This document shows positions 63,359 through 64,000 of a DNA stretch of 64,000 nucleotides, one piece after another. Every line of letters starts with the position of its first letter. The stretch's first letter is position 1. The notes under the pieces were generated by a model that saw only the letters and a list, made by a program, of their open reading frames with translations, was not told the DNA's origin and ran no database searches. The stretch is from NCBI RefSeq assembly GCF_030678915.1, contig NZ_JAUUTZ010000007.1:124001-188000 (forward strand), read 5' to 3'. Source of the stretch: Paracoccus wurundjeri. GTDB lineage: Bacteria > Pseudomonadota > Alphaproteobacteria > Rhodobacterales > Rhodobacteraceae. The position numbers and the translations under genes are program-made.

Positions 63359-64000
63359 ATGGGAATTAGTGGCGATCTGATCAGGGGTTTGGGATTCGGC
63401 GACCCTGTAATCCGGCTGGGGGTGACCGGCCTGTCACGGGCGGGCAAGACCGTGTTCATCACCTCTCTCGTGGCCAATCTGATGGACCGGGGACGGATGC
63501 ATGCCCTGCGGGCCGCCGCCGATGGCAGTCTGAAGACCGCGTGGCTTCAGCCACAGCCGGACGACACTGTGCCGCGTTTCGATTTCGAGCGTCATCTTGC
63601 CTCGATGACCGGCTCTGATCCGCATTGGCCGGACGGCACCCGTCATGTCAGCCAGCTTCGCCTGTCACTGCGGGTCGAGCCGCGTGGGTTGTTTTCCGGG
63701 CTGCGCGGGCCGCAGACAGTGCATCTGGATATCGTCGACTATCCCGGCGAATGGCTGCTGGACCTGCGGTTGATGGGCAAGGATTTCAGCGAATGGTCCG
63801 CCGAGGTCCTTTCGCGGATCGACAACCGTCCCGGTGCCGCCGACTATCAGCAGACGCTTGCGGAACTTGATCCCGCCACCCGTTTCGACGAACCGACCGC
63901 GCAGCGACTTGCCGAAAGCTATACCGCCCATCTGCATGCCGCGCGGGAGGCCGGATGGTCGGATTGCACACCGGGACGCTTCCTGATCCCCGGCGAGATG
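63359..64000 (+). CDS. YcjX family P-loop protein, N-terminal part (cut by window end)
   Basis: First 214 codons of a DUF463/YcjX protein, an ATP/GTP-binding protein often found with the stress membrane protein YcjF. Walker A is LGVTGLSRAGKTVFIT (Gly24 to Thr31), and a Walker B-like DIVDYPGEWLLDLRLM follows. The frame is open at the window end. It diverges from hrpB by 128 bases. Role is not established; members are induced by phage-shock or heat in enterobacteria. Confidence 0.88.
   Translation, partial: MGISGDLIRGLGFGDPVIRLGVTGLSRAGKTVFITSLVANLMDRGRMHALRAAADGSLKTAWLQPQPDDTVPRFDFERHLASMTGSDPHWPDGTRHVSQLRLSLRVEPRGLFSGLRGPQTVHLDIVDYPGEWLLDLRLMGKDFSEWSAEVLSRIDNRPGAADYQQTLAELDPATRFDEPTAQRLAESYTAHLHAAREAGWSDCTPGRFLIPGEM

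Noticed and set aside
1..64000. CRISPR arrays, insertion sequences, prophage or integrase genes
   Set aside because: No regularly spaced direct repeats, transposase or phage proteins were seen in any frame.

Overview
The window is bacterial chromosome, GC-rich (roughly 60 percent), densely packed and rich in ATGA-type gene overlaps. The gene set points to an alphaproteobacterium of the order Rhodobacterales, possibly Paracoccus-like: gltX next to gltA and comEC, the RNase E type with a long acidic insertion in its S1 domain, TRAP transporters, PhaR-like CTGC-N3-GCAG boxes, and a cgaaaatatcccgggggag-type intergenic element. I see no prophage, insertion sequence, CRISPR array, rRNA or tRNA gene. 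The assignment rests on gene order and recalled family features, not on a search.

Region by region. (1) 1-4.9 kb, minus strand: a beta-oxidation operon, reading thiolase, FadB/FadJ-type multifunctional enzyme, acyl-CoA dehydrogenase, and a second acyl-CoA dehydrogenase cut by the window edge. A 526-base divergent region with three dyads separates it from an IclR regulator at 5.4-6.2 kb. (2) 6.3-11.8 kb: a LysR regulator diverges from a TAXI-type TRAP transporter (binding protein plus fused permease) translationally coupled to a PcaIJ/ScoAB-type CoA transferase, an apparent import-and-activate cassette. (3) 11.9-21.7 kb: a hexuronate island. A GntR/FCD regulator diverges from uxaC, a DctPQM TRAP transporter, a cupin, kduI, kduD, a UxuB-type reductase and uxaA. 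It channels galacturonate, glucuronate and unsaturated uronate (pectin-derived) products toward 2-keto-3-deoxygluconate. (4) 21.7-24.5 kb: divergent argO/argP, yebC, and a DUF1127 protein preceded by a perfect 12-bp palindrome containing a PhaR-like box.

(5) 24.6-50 kb: mostly core and household genes. These are an SLC13 permease, a YmdB phosphoesterase, a lytic transglycosylase lipoprotein, gatB with a DUF4177 protein, an MBL-fold hydrolase, aminopeptidase P, an SDR, gltA, gltX, comEC, a class III aminotransferase, a BASS/arsenic-type permease, ccdA, rne, an alpha/beta hydrolase, yciB/ispZ, an EamA permease, selD, a LysE-type exporter and, at 50.2-51.9 kb, rpsA.

(6) 52.1-60.8 kb: the most interesting region. 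A tightly overlapping minus-strand operon encodes a cysteine-free DUF35/OB-fold protein, a thiolase-fold protein lacking both thiolase cysteines (resembling the steroid side-chain aldolase Ltp2), an ADP-forming acyl-CoA synthetase, a short and a long acyl-CoA dehydrogenase, and an SDR. A larger AidB-like acyl-CoA dehydrogenase diverges from it. The layout recalls the actinobacterial igr (ltp2-chsH-chsE) side-chain operon but without a MaoC hydratase, so a branched or cyclic carboxylic acid is a reasonable guess for the substrate. (7) 60.8-64 kb: helicase hrpB, divergent from a YcjX-type P-loop protein truncated by the window end.
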